A stretch of DNA of 64,000 nt from NCBI RefSeq assembly GCF_000372745.1, contig NZ_KB889684.1, forward strand, positions 34,720-98,719, in the 5' to 3' direction. Under the pieces are notes generated by a model. That model did not search any database. It was not told where the DNA came from and saw nothing but the letters and a program-made list of their open reading frames with translations. Source of the DNA: Embleya scabrispora DSM 41855 (lineage in GTDB: Bacteria; Actinomycetota; Actinomycetes; Streptomycetales; Streptomycetaceae). Of this stretch, positions 34,161-42,629 are shown piece after piece. A program made the position numbers and the translations under genes. The stretch's first letter is position 1, and every line of letters starts with the position of its first letter.

Positions 34161-35846
34161 ATGGGCTACATCGATGTCAATACCGTCGGCTTCACCCTCC
34201 CGGACGGGCGTGTCCTGCTGGACGAGGTGTCCTTCCGAGTCGGTGACGGCACCACCGTGGCGCTGATCGGTGCGAACGGCGCCGGCAAGACCACGCTGCT
34301 GCGGATCATCACGGGTGAGCTGAAGCCCGATACCGGCGCGGTCGCCCGAACGGGTGGACTGGGCATCATGCCGCAGTTCGTCGGCCGGATCCGAGACGCG
34401 TCCACCGTGCGCGACCTGCTCGTCTCGCTCGCCCCGCCGCGGATCCGGGACGCGATGCGCGCGGTCGACGAGGCCGAGCTGGCGCTGATGGAGAACGACG
34501 ACGAAAAGCGCCAGATGCGGTACGCGACGGCGCTCGCCGAGTTCGGCGACGCGGGTGGCTACGACATCGAGCCGGCCTGGGACCAGTGTTGCCAGTCGGC
34601 GCTGGGCACCACCTACGACGGCGCCAAGTGGCGCGAGGTGCGCACGCTCTCCGGCGGCGAGCAGAAGCGGCTCGCGCTGGAGGCGCTGCTGCGCGGCCCG
34701 GACGAGGTGCTGATCCTCGACGAGCCGGACAACTATCTCGACGTCCCGGGCAAGCGCTGGCTCGAACAGTCCCTGCGCGAGACCCAGAAGTCGGTGCTGT
34801 TGGTCTCGCACGACCGCGAACTGCTCGCCCGGGCCGCCGACCGGATCGTCACGATCGAACTCGGCGCGGCGGGCAACACCGTCTGGATCCACGGCGGCTC
34901 GTTCGGCACCTACCACGAGGCCCGGCGGGCCCGGTTCGAACGCTTCGAGGAGTTGGGCCGGCGCTGGGACGAGGAGCACGCCAAGCTCAAGGCGTTGGTC
35001 CTGATGTACAAGAACAAGGCGGCGTACAACGACGGTCTGGCCTCCCGGTTGCAGGCCGCCCGGACCCGACTGCGCAAGTTCGAGGAGGCCGGCCCGCCGC
35101 AGAACATCCCGCGCGAGCAGGACGTCAAGATGCGGCTGCGCGGCTCTCGCACCGGCAAACGCGCGGTGATCGCCGAGTCGCTGGAACTGACCGGCCTGAT
35201 GCAGCCGTTCGACGCCGAGATCTGGTACGGCGACCGGGTCGCGGTACTCGGCTCGAACGGCTCGGGCAAGTCGCACTTCCTGCGCCTGCTCGCGGCCGGC
35301 GGCACCGATCCCGAGGTCGAGCACGAACCGGTCGGCGACACGGTGATCGCGCCGGTGGCGCACACCGGCCGGGCCCGGCTCGGGGCGCGGGTGCGGCCCG
35401 GGTGGTTCGCGCAGACGCACGACCATCCCGAATTCGCGGGCAAGACTTTGGTCGACATCCTGGGCCGGGGCAACGAGCACCGCAGTGGGCTGGGCCGCGA
35501 GGGCGCCGCGAAGGTGCTCGACCGGTACGAACTCGCCTACGGTGCCGAGCAGCCCTTCGACACCCTCTCGGGCGGCCAACAGGCCAGATTCCAGGTGCTG
35601 TTGCTGGAACTCTCCGGCGCCAACCTGCTGCTGCTCGACGAGCCGACGGACAACCTCGACCTGGTCTCGGCCGAGGCGCTCCAGGACGCCCTGGAGGCAT
35701 TCGACGGCACCGTGCTGGCGGTGACCCACGACCGGTGGTTCGCGTCGTCCTTCGATCGCTTCATGGTCTTCGGCCAGGACGGCCGGGTCCGCGAGACGGA
35801 CGGCCCGGTATGGGACGAGGGGCGCGTCGAACGCGCTCGCGGCTGA
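34161..35846 (+). CDS. ABC-F family ATPase
   Basis: This 561-residue protein has two ABC ATPase domains and no membrane segment. Domain 1 shows the Walker A GANGAGKTTLL, the signature LSGGEQKRLAL and the Walker B LILDEPDNYLD, which is DEPDNYLD rather than the usual DEPTNHLD. Domain 2 has GSNGSGKSHFL, LSGGQQARFQV and LLLDEPTDNLD. A helical charged linker (about 255-330) joins them. ABC-F proteins act on ribosomes, either in translation control or antibiotic resistance. The start MGYIDVNTVGFTLPDG at 34161 fits the family. The role here is unassigned. Confidence 0.9.
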   Translation: MGYIDVNTVGFTLPDGRVLLDEVSFRVGDGTTVALIGANGAGKTTLLRIITGELKPDTGAVARTGGLGIMPQFVGRIRDASTVRDLLVSLAPPRIRDAMRAVDEAELALMENDDEKRQMRYATALAEFGDAGGYDIEPAWDQCCQSALGTTYDGAKWREVRTLSGGEQKRLALEALLRGPDEVLILDEPDNYLDVPGKRWLEQSLRETQKSVLLVSHDRELLARAADRIVTIELGAAGNTVWIHGGSFGTYHEARRARFERFEELGRRWDEEHAKLKALVLMYKNKAAYNDGLASRLQAARTRLRKFEEAGPPQNIPREQDVKMRLRGSRTGKRAVIAESLELTGLMQPFDAEIWYGDRVAVLGSNGSGKSHFLRLLAAGGTDPEVEHEPVGDTVIAPVAHTGRARLGARVRPGWFAQTHDHPEFAGKTLVDILGRGNEHRSGLGREGAAKVLDRYELAYGAEQPFDTLSGGQQARFQVLLLELSGANLLLLDEPTDNLDLVSAEALQDALEAFDGTVLAVTHDRWFASSFDRFMVFGQDGRVRETDGPVWDEGRVERARG

Positions 35847-35954
35847 GTGAAACAGACGGGTGGGCACGGGAATTCCGCGCCCACCCGAGTCCGGGTGTCC
35901 GGGTGCCGGTATCCGGAATGACGTCGACGGGCGCTCTGCCCTACGGTTCGGCGG

Positions 35955-36467
35955 ATGCATCCCCACTTCGACGCGGCGAACGAATCGTACGAGCCGACCG
36001 GATCGACCGACCCGGACGACGTGATCATCCGGTGCAACGACAATCCGGCCATCCGGATCCGCCTCCGCGACGCGGTCAGCCCGGACGACGAGGTCGCCGC
36101 GCGCTACCCGGCATCGCGGCTCGTGCACTACACCGTCGAGATCCAGGCGCCCGGGATGGCCGCGCATCTCGATCGTGTGGTCGGCTGGACCGGCGAGGCG
36201 AGGGAAATAGCCGGCTTCCTGACCGACCTCGCCCGTGACTTCGGCGGCTGGGACGGCGAACGCCGCTGGCACACCGACGATCGCGATCTCACCGTCACGG
36301 CGGTCTTCCGGTCCGGCGGGCGAGTCGAACTGACCTGGGAACTGCGACCGAGGCGGATGGGCGGCTGCGGCTGGGCCGCCTCGGTGACCCTGGTGGTGGA
36401 GGCGGGCGAGCAGTTGGCGATGCTCGCGGCTGATGTCCGGCAATTCCTGTCCCGCGCGGGTGGGTGA
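35955..36467 (+). CDS. DUF6228-like hypothetical protein
   Basis: This 170-residue protein starts MHPHFDAANESYEPTGS. The pattern AREIAGFLTDLARDFGGWDG followed by ERRWHTDDRDLTVTAVF and RVELTWELRP resembles a group of actinobacterial unknown-function proteins that I associate with DUF6228; I cannot confirm this without a search. It is soluble. It lies 108 bases after the ABC-F gene on the same strand. Confidence 0.7.
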   Translation: MHPHFDAANESYEPTGSTDPDDVIIRCNDNPAIRIRLRDAVSPDDEVAARYPASRLVHYTVEIQAPGMAAHLDRVVGWTGEAREIAGFLTDLARDFGGWDGERRWHTDDRDLTVTAVFRSGGRVELTWELRPRRMGGCGWAASVTLVVEAGEQLAMLAADVRQFLSRAGG

Positions 36468-36622
36468 ACGAGCCTTTCCACCGGGGCCGGCAAGCTTTGC
36501 GAATTCGTTGCTCCGCGGCTCCGTCGCCCCGGTCGACGGGCGGCGGTCTGGGCCGCCGGGCCGGATTGCTCGGCTCGGCGCCGGCATGCGATTCACCCGG
36601 CGTCATCGACCCCGGCTCGGAT

Positions 36623-37615
36623 TCACCCGTGCTCGGCGAAGGCCGCGGCAAGGGCGCCGCGGTCGGCGCCCGAGGCGATCAGCAGGCGGAGCAACACCCG
36701 TGCCTTGTACGGGTCGAGCAGGCCGGCGTTGAGCAGGCCGCGGCGTTGCAGGTCGGTTTCCGAGCCGATCGCGCCGTAGGTGTGTCGCAGCACGGAACCG
36801 GCGCCGGTGCGCGAGGTCAGCACGACGGGGATGCGCGCGGCCAGTTCGCCGAGAACCGGCGCGAGTGCGGCCGGTACGTGGCCGACGCCGAATCCGGCGA
36901 CCACCAGGCCCCGTTGGTCGGTCGGGAAGTCGGCGAGCAGCGCGCCGTCGTCGTCGAGGGTGACCGAGTACAGCGCCACTCGGGCCGAGGTGAGCGCCAC
37001 CGGCTCCGGGATCGGCAGCGGCTTGTGCGCCGGCGGCGTGGCCAGGATCCGTACCCGGCCCTCGACGACGACCCCCAGCGGGCCGGTGTCGGGCGAGCGG
37101 AACGTGGCGGTGCTCGTACTGTGCGTCTTGCGCACCCTGCGCGCGGCGTGGATCTCGTCCCCGAACACCACCAACGCGCCCAGCCCGCACGCGGATTCGG
37201 CCGCCGCGACGCGGGCGGCGGCGAGCAGATTCGCGGGACCGTCGGGGCCGGCCAACGTCGGGTTGCGCATCGCGCCGGTGAGCACGAACGGCTCCGGGTG
37301 CGGCCAGACCAGGTCGACCAGGTAGGCGGTCTCCTCCAGCGTGTCGGTGCCCTGGGCCACCACGACGCCGGCCGCCCCCGCGGCGACCGCGCGCGACGCG
37401 GCGGCGACCACGTCGAGGACCTGGGTGAACGTCAGATTCCCGCTGGGCACCGCCTGTACGTCCTGCACGTCGAGCGCGACACCCAGATCCGCGAGGCCCG
37501 GTACGGCGGCGATCAGCTGCGCCCCGTTCAGGCGGGCGACCACCGTCCCGGCATCCGCGCCGACCGCCCCGGCCATCGCGATCGTGCCCCCGAGTGTGAA
37601 CAACGCGACGCTCAT
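36623..37615 (-). CDS. asparaginase family protein
   Basis: This 330-residue protein is an L-asparaginase/glutamyl-amidase-type enzyme: the first catalytic threonine lies in FTLGGTIAM, the second in AQGTDTLEETAY, and the substrate-binding region is VLTGAMRNP. It would hydrolyse asparagine to aspartate and ammonia. There is no signal peptide, so it is cytoplasmic. The ATG at 37615 has GAGGAGG about 8 bases upstream. The C-terminal YKARVLLRLLIASGAD is typical. It is probably monocistronic. Confidence 0.92.
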   Translation of the reverse strand: MSVALFTLGGTIAMAGAVGADAGTVVARLNGAQLIAAVPGLADLGVALDVQDVQAVPSGNLTFTQVLDVVAAASRAVAAGAAGVVVAQGTDTLEETAYLVDLVWPHPEPFVLTGAMRNPTLAGPDGPANLLAAARVAAAESACGLGALVVFGDEIHAARRVRKTHSTSTATFRSPDTGPLGVVVEGRVRILATPPAHKPLPIPEPVALTSARVALYSVTLDDDGALLADFPTDQRGLVVAGFGVGHVPAALAPVLGELAARIPVVLTSRTGAGSVLRHTYGAIGSETDLQRRGLLNAGLLDPYKARVLLRLLIASGADRGALAAAFAEHG

Positions 37616-37924
37616 CGGCAGAGCCTCCTCATCGATTCCTTCAGCGAACGCCGCCAAGGTAACCGCCTCCGACGGCGGCCGTTGCCCGACGTTGCCCCGA
37701 TCGACACCGGGACGGTGCCTGCGGCGCCGCGGACGCGGTGGGCCGAGTCCGGGCACCGGTCCCGGACGTGCGGCGACCCCGAGGGACAAAGGTCCACTCG
37801 GGGTCGCCGGGGGATTTCCGTGGTGCTCCGTTGCCGTGCACTGCCCGGCGGTGTCGCGTGCCGCTCGACCGGTGGTGACATCGTCCGGTCGATCCGGACC
37901 GCGGGTCGGTGGTCACCGTCGCCG

Positions 37925-38131
37925 TCACCGGGTGAGCAGCTGCAGGTTCCGACGCATGCGTACCGACTCGATCGCGGCGGCGCTCTGCACCACTTCGTGG
38001 GCCGCCCGCTCGGCGCGACGGGCCTTGGCGGCGGCGCGCCGGCTGCGCAGGGCCGCCATGACCAGACGGTCCCGGTCGGCGCCGGCGAGAAGCTCCTGCT
38101 GACGGCTCTTGTAAAGCTCGTACTCGATCAC
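37925..38131 (-). CDS. small basic helical protein, 68 aa
   Basis: This short gene starts at the GTG at 38131, giving MIEYELYKSRQQELLAG, with AGAAGGTGG 5 bases upstream; a GTG nine bases earlier has no proper site. It is a single long helical, Arg/Ala-rich protein (RRAAAKARRAERAAHEVVQ) with no membrane segment. Similar small proteins with the EYELYK start occur widely in Streptomyces with no known function, as I recall. It is too short for a domain call. The base composition fits a coding gene. Confidence 0.7.
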   Translation of the reverse strand: MIEYELYKSRQQELLAGADRDRLVMAALRSRRAAAKARRAERAAHEVVQSAAAIESVRMRRNLQLLTR

Positions 38132-38529
38132 TGTGTCCACCTTCTGTTACTTCGACCCGGTCTCCCCGGCTCGTGGTAACAGCTTCGCGTCCCAGTGGGG
38201 GGTCGGGCATGAGGCGGATGCCGCATCTATGCCGGTGCCCGAACCCGGCCCGATACCTAAGCCGCGCCGAGGAACCCTAAGGCGGGGTAAGGCGGCCCGA
38301 GGCACGCCCTAAGGCGCCTGAGGCGGCCCGGTTTCGCGGCGTCGACCGGCCGTATGGTCCGGCCTGTTGCGACGGGCGGACGAGCGAGCGTATGCAGATG
38401 TATACCGTCGGTCGGCGCGGGGGACAACCGCCGTGTGCGGTGCCCCGGCCGACCGAGGCGGGCACGCGCGCGGATCCGGCCGGGAGCGGGTGCGGGTCGG
38501 GAGTCGTGGGTCGAGGAGGAGCGCTGGCG
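38132..38529. other. gap before a possible membrane protein
   Basis: I see no gene in these 398 bases. They contain short repeats of GCGGCCCGAGG-type words at about 38278-38335 that may fold as a terminator, and an AT-richer point at 38392-38405. Confidence 0.35.
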
Positions 38530-38826
38530 GTGCGGACGCGAGCCGAACGGGACGCGATGACCGCCGAGATCGGCTTCGCCGTGCTTTCCGGGCTGCTGCT
38601 CGCCGGTCTGGTCGGGGTCCTGTGCGCGAGTGTGATCGCGATCCTCGGTCTCGACGGCGACACCCGGGACACGGTCGTCGAGAGCACGTTCCTCGTCGCC
38701 CTCGGCGTGCTGGTGTGGCGCGTTGCAGCCGTCCTGTCCGCTTCGATCGCGAGCACTCCCGCGTCGATCGCGAGAACCGCGGCGACGAGCGCGGACGCGA
38801 CGAACGCCTTACCCCCGAGGAGGGTT
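38530..38826 (+). CDS. possible small membrane protein, frame open into the Nudix gene
   Basis: A GTG at 38530 with GAGGAGGAG about 10 bases upstream starts MRTRAERDAMTAEIGFAVLS. Two membrane helices follow (about residues 14-34 and 47-65), then a Ser/Thr/Ala-rich tail. The frame has no stop codon and runs on in register into the Nudix gene at 38998, which has its own strong ribosome site. It could therefore be an independent gene whose 3' end I cannot place, or an N-terminal extension of the Nudix protein. I give only the protein-like part. Confidence 0.3.
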
Positions 38827-38997
38827 GAGCCGGCTCGCGCGAGCGCCCCGGCGGTGGTGATGCGCCGCGGCCTGCCGGGCGAGTGCCGATCGATCGGTCC
38901 GCCCGGCCGCGCGCGGTTCGAGTGGGGTGCGTATTCACCGGTTCACCGGTTCCGACCCCCGACCCGGCTCCGCCACCGGGCCCGGGAGGATGGCGGG

Positions 38998-39513
38998 ATG
39001 GTGTCAACCGTGCTCGCATCGCTGACCGTGCCCTGGATCCCCACCGCGCACCGGATGGACGTCCTGCGCTGTGCCGACCTGCCCGAGGACTACACCGTCA
39101 CCACCGCCTTCGTTCTCGCGCTGGACGGCCTCGGGCGCACCCTGCTGACCCGGGTGGACCGGCCGGGACGCGGCTGGGAGGTGCCGGGCGGACACCTGGA
39201 CCCGGGGGAGACGCCGGCCGGGGCGGCGGCACGCGAACTCGCGGAGGAGGCGGGGCTGCGGATGCCCCCCGAGCGGCTCACCCTGCTCGGCGGCCAGCGG
39301 ATCACCCTCCTGGACCCGCCGCCGGCCGACTACCGCTATCCGACCCGGGCGTTCCAGGCCTTCTACTCGGTGCGGCTGCCGGATCCGGGCGCGCCGACCC
39401 GGCCCGACCCCGCGTCCGAATGCGACGCGGCCGAGTGGGTCGAGCCGGCCGAGGTGGCCGCGCGCTGCCGTGGCGCGGCCTGGTTGGCGCTGCACGCCAC
39501 GCTGCTCGACTGA
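38998..39513 (+). CDS. Nudix hydrolase
   Basis: This 171-residue protein carries a complete Nudix box from GGHLDPGETPAGAAARELAEEAGL (positions 39187-39255), with the catalytic REL..EE..G residues intact. Nudix enzymes hydrolyse nucleoside diphosphates linked to another group. The substrate is unclear. The ATG at 38998 has GGGAGGATGG just upstream; an in-frame N-terminal extension reaching the membrane-like segment at 38530 cannot be excluded. Another Nudix gene is at 53171-53701. Confidence 0.86.
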   Translation: MVSTVLASLTVPWIPTAHRMDVLRCADLPEDYTVTTAFVLALDGLGRTLLTRVDRPGRGWEVPGGHLDPGETPAGAAARELAEEAGLRMPPERLTLLGGQRITLLDPPPADYRYPTRAFQAFYSVRLPDPGAPTRPDPASECDAAEWVEPAEVAARCRGAAWLALHATLLD

Positions 39514-39606
39514 GGTCCGAGGGCGGCGTACGGGCCGAGCGGCCGATCCCGTGTGCCACCTCACCCCCCTGCTCGGCAGCGCCGCGAAACGGGCTAATCT
39601 GCACCG

Positions 39607-40404
39607 ATGATCACCGTCTCCACCGCCAACGTCAACGGCCTGCGCGCCGCCGCCGGCAAGGGCTTCACCGCATGGCTGAACGCGACCGAGGCCGACGTGG
39701 TGTGCCTGCAAGAGGTGCGGGCCACGCCCGAGCAGCTCACCGACGAGGTGCGCGACCCCAAGGGGTGGCACGCCTACTACGCCCCGGCGGCGGCCAAGGG
39801 CCGGGCGGGCGTGGCCGTGTACAGCAGGGTCGAGCCGAGCGCGGTGCGGATCGGGTTCGGGTCGGCCGAGTTCGACGCGGCCGGACGGTGGATCGAGGTG
39901 GACCTGCCCAAGGCGACCGTGGCCAGCCTGTACCTGCCCACGGGGGAGGCGGAGACGCCCAAGCAGGAGGAGAAGAACCGGTTCATGGCCGACCTGGTCG
40001 CACACCTGAAGGTGATGCGGGCGACGGCGGCGATCGGCGGACGCGAGTCGTTGGTGTGCGGGGACTGGAACATCGCGCATACCGAACACGACATCAAGAA
40101 CTGGAAGGGCAACGTCAAGAAGTCCGGCTTCCTGCCGGAGGAGCGGGCCTGGCTCGACGCGTTGTTCGGCGCCGCCGACTGGCACGACGTGGTCCGTCGG
40201 ATCCACCCCGACGGCCCCGGGCCGTACTCGTGGTGGTCCTACCGAGGCAAGGCGTTCGACACCGACGCGGGCTGGCGGATCGACTACCACGTGGCGACCC
40301 CCGCCCTGGCGAACGCGGCCGTGACCGCCGTGGTCGAACGCGCCGACACCTACGCGGAGCGCTGGTCCGACCACGCGCCGGTGACCGTGGCCTACGACAT
40401 CTGA
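39607..40404 (+). CDS. xthA: exodeoxyribonuclease III
   Basis: The protein (265 residues) has all the ExoIII/APE1 hallmarks: ANVNGLRAAAGKGF at the start, VVCLQEVRA, GVAVYSR, GDWNIAHTEHDI, RIDYHVATP and the terminal SDHAPVTV. It is an AP endonuclease and 3'-phosphatase/exonuclease in base-excision repair, acting on the nucleoid. The sequence from the ATG at 39607 begins directly with the family start. It lies 93 bases after the Nudix gene and may share its transcript. Gene symbol assigned by family. Confidence 0.95.
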   Translation: MITVSTANVNGLRAAAGKGFTAWLNATEADVVCLQEVRATPEQLTDEVRDPKGWHAYYAPAAAKGRAGVAVYSRVEPSAVRIGFGSAEFDAAGRWIEVDLPKATVASLYLPTGEAETPKQEEKNRFMADLVAHLKVMRATAAIGGRESLVCGDWNIAHTEHDIKNWKGNVKKSGFLPEERAWLDALFGAADWHDVVRRIHPDGPGPYSWWSYRGKAFDTDAGWRIDYHVATPALANAAVTAVVERADTYAERWSDHAPVTVAYDI

Positions 40405-40478
40405 GCCGCCCGCGGCGGTCGAGTCCGCGGCGAGTCCTCGGCGGACCGCCCGCGAGACGGGTTCGACACGCGGCCCGG

Positions 40479-41567
40479 TCAGCCCGAAATCGGACCCAGC
40501 GCGCGACCGAGCCTGGTCGACCAGACCGCCTGGGCGCCCCGCGCCGACGGGTGCTCGATGCGGAACCGGTCCCAGTCCGGAACCGGCCAGGTCGCGATCT
40601 CGCCCGCCGTGATCGGCACCCCGCCCACGACTCGGCCCAGCAGTTCGGGGCGCAGCCGGGTGTGCGGCGATTCGGCGAGCAGGACCGCGTCGTACAGGTC
40701 CTTGGCGAAGACGCCGCCCTCGGCCGCGTCCCTGCGCAACCAGCGCAGCTTCCAGGCCAGGGACAGCGCCCGGCTCGCCACCGGCGCCACCACCGGCGGC
40801 CCACCGCCGGCGCGGGGGATCGCCGTCCACCGCGCCGGCTCGGGCATCGACTCGTCGAAGGCGTAGTCGACTTGGATGGTGCCTTCGGGCAGCCCGTCCG
40901 CACGCCAGGGGATGATCAACCGCACGCCGCGCCCGCCGCCGTCCGCGTCTGCGCCGTACGACCCCCCACCCTCGACGCGCGCGTAACCGCCGTCCAGGAC
41001 CACGCCCGCACCCGCGTCGGGGCACTCGTTCAGGGCATCGACGAGTTCGTGGTGCGGTGACTCGCCCACGTCGTCCCACTCGTCGTCGTACGGCTCGTCC
41101 CACTCGCCGTCCCACTCGTCGTCGCAACAGCTCTCGACCTGCACCCACGCGGTTCCCTCGGGCGGTGGGCAGACCCGGATGCCCCGGGTGTCGAACTCCT
41201 CGTCGCACCACAGGTCGGCCGCGCCCGCGCCGGCGAACACCTCGGGCCACTGCTGGACCACGGCGCGGTGCGGGACGTGCGGGTGCGGGCCGAGCGGCTG
41301 GACCGGTCGTATCGGCGAGCGCGAGACGACCCAGTCCAGGTCGCCCGGCTCGCGCGCCGCGGCGCCCAGCCACGCGGTCAGTGGCATGCTCCCGCGCAAC
41401 ACCAGTGCGCCGGCCGAGGGCCCCTCCGTGCACAGCCGCAGCGTGTGTTCCAGGGCCCGCCGCCGAGCGGCCCACCAGTGCCGACGCCGCGCGGGGTCGG
41501 CGAGCGCCGGCACCTCGATCCCGCTCCCGCGATCGGAGGCCGCGCCGTTCGGCATCGTCCCGCTCAC
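40479..41567 (-). CDS. AbiEii-like nucleotidyltransferase
   Basis: This 362-residue protein resembles AbiEii/MenT-type nucleotidyltransferases. It shows LVLRGSMPLTAWLGA, then the acidic metal-binding DLDWVV, a later DYAFDE, and a helical segment LAWKLRWLRRDAAEG followed by KDLYDAVLLAE. A highly acidic insertion with many Asp/Glu/Trp lies at about 147-169. Characterised relatives are toxins that modify tRNA or other targets, but stand-alone actinobacterial copies also occur. No AbiEi-like antitoxin adjoins it. The GTG at 41567 begins four bases after the stop of the upstream MmyB-type regulator gene, so the two genes are cotranscribed. The toxin function is unproven. Confidence 0.72.
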   Translation of the reverse strand: MSGTMPNGAASDRGSGIEVPALADPARRRHWWAARRRALEHTLRLCTEGPSAGALVLRGSMPLTAWLGAAAREPGDLDWVVSRSPIRPVQPLGPHPHVPHRAVVQQWPEVFAGAGAADLWCDEEFDTRGIRVCPPPEGTAWVQVESCCDDEWDGEWDEPYDDEWDDVGESPHHELVDALNECPDAGAGVVLDGGYARVEGGGSYGADADGGGRGVRLIIPWRADGLPEGTIQVDYAFDESMPEPARWTAIPRAGGGPPVVAPVASRALSLAWKLRWLRRDAAEGGVFAKDLYDAVLLAESPHTRLRPELLGRVVGGVPITAGEIATWPVPDWDRFRIEHPSARGAQAVWSTRLGRALGPISG

Positions 41568-41571
41568 CCGC

Positions 41572-42528
41572 TCACCCGCAATGGGCGGCGGGGACGGCGG
41601 TCGCGGGGTCGCCGGTCCGGTCCGTCGCCACGCCGAGCGGCGAGGTGGGGTGGCTCCAGCGGGACTTCCGCCGGCACCGCTCGCAGCACCAGTGCGTGGT
41701 CGGCATCGCCATCAGCTCGGCCATGCGCTCGCGCGTCTCGTCGTCGGCCGGTGTGTACACCACCATCCGAGTCTCCGGCACGCTCAGCCCCAGCCGGGTG
41801 CCGGCGAAGTCCATCCGGCCCAGTTGGTTGTGCACGATCCGCTTGATGTGCCGATTGCCCGAGCCGACCTCGCGGCGCGCCCACAGCCGGGCGAACCTCG
41901 GGCTGCAACTCGCCAGGCGTTGCACGAACGACTCCCACTCCGGCTCGCCCACGTGCCGGGCGAACGACGCCTGCAACTCGGCGACCATGCGCGGCTCCTC
42001 GAACTCCCGGTCGAGGAACGGATTGCACTCGTCAGGAGACATGAACGTGGCCCAGATCACGTTGCGTTCGTTGAGCGGTTGCTCGACCAGACCGGGAAAC
42101 ACCTTGTGGTACGCCGTGTTCCAGGCCAGCACGTCGTATCGGGCGTTGTACACGGCGGTCGGATTGGGGACCAGGCCGTCCAGAATCTCCTGGATCTCCA
42201 CCGGCAACGTCGTCGCCGCCTGCGCCTCGATCTCCCAGGACACCTGCGCGAGTCGGTACAGGTGGGTGCGCTCGGCCGGGTCGAGTCCCAGCGTGCGGGC
42301 CACCGCGTCGAGCACCTGCACGCTCGCGTTGATCGGCCGACCCTGCTCCAGCCACGTGTACCAGGTCACCCCCACGCCGGCGAGCATCGCGACCTCCTCG
42401 CGGCGCAGGCCCGGAGTACGCCGGCGCAGGCCCGGCGGCAGGCCGACGTCCTCCGGGGTCCGGCGTTCGCGCCTGCTGCGCAGGAACGCGCCCAGTTCGG
42501 TGCGTCGGCTCGCGGTATTGGTGCTCAT
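41572..42528 (-). CDS. MmyB-type XRE transcriptional regulator
   Basis: This 318-residue protein has an N-terminal XRE HTH with TPGLRREEVAMLAGVGVTWYTWLEQG and a ligand-binding MmyB domain (VLAWNTAYHKVFPG, NVIWATFMSPDECNPF, NQLGRMDFAGTRLGLSVPETRMVVYTP). The ATG at 42528 gives MSTNTASRRTELGAFLRSRR. The last 30 residues carry a CCERC motif and an extra tail. Its divergent neighbour is a DHA2-type exporter, and a pair of 17-base direct repeats lies between them, so it probably regulates that exporter and itself. The AbiEii-like gene follows after 4 bases. Confidence 0.9.
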   Translation of the reverse strand: MSTNTASRRTELGAFLRSRRERRTPEDVGLPPGLRRRTPGLRREEVAMLAGVGVTWYTWLEQGRPINASVQVLDAVARTLGLDPAERTHLYRLAQVSWEIEAQAATTLPVEIQEILDGLVPNPTAVYNARYDVLAWNTAYHKVFPGLVEQPLNERNVIWATFMSPDECNPFLDREFEEPRMVAELQASFARHVGEPEWESFVQRLASCSPRFARLWARREVGSGNRHIKRIVHNQLGRMDFAGTRLGLSVPETRMVVYTPADDETRERMAELMAMPTTHWCCERCRRKSRWSHPTSPLGVATDRTGDPATAVPAAHCG

Positions 42529-42567
42529 CCGGCCATCCTCATGCCTGCCGCGGTTCGCTGCCAGGTG

Positions 42568-42607
42568 CTCTCGGTACCAGGATCGACAGACTCTCGGCAA
42601 CAGGATC
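42568..42607. promoter_or_regulatory. 17-bp direct repeats between MmyB regulator and exporter
   Basis: CTCTCGGTACCAGGATC (42568-42584) and CTCTCGGCAACAGGATC (42591-42607) match at 15 of 17 positions and are spaced 23 bases start to start. They fill the 101-base divergent gap and are the best candidates for the binding site of the regulator encoded at 41572-42528. Confidence 0.6.
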
Positions 42608-42629
42608 CCGCCACCCGCACGATCGCGGC

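Noticed and set aside
40115..40478. Reverse-strand Arg/Ser-rich open frame over the exonuclease III gene
   Set aside because: The forward gene has all ExoIII motifs. The reverse frame is low-complexity and has no plausible start signal.
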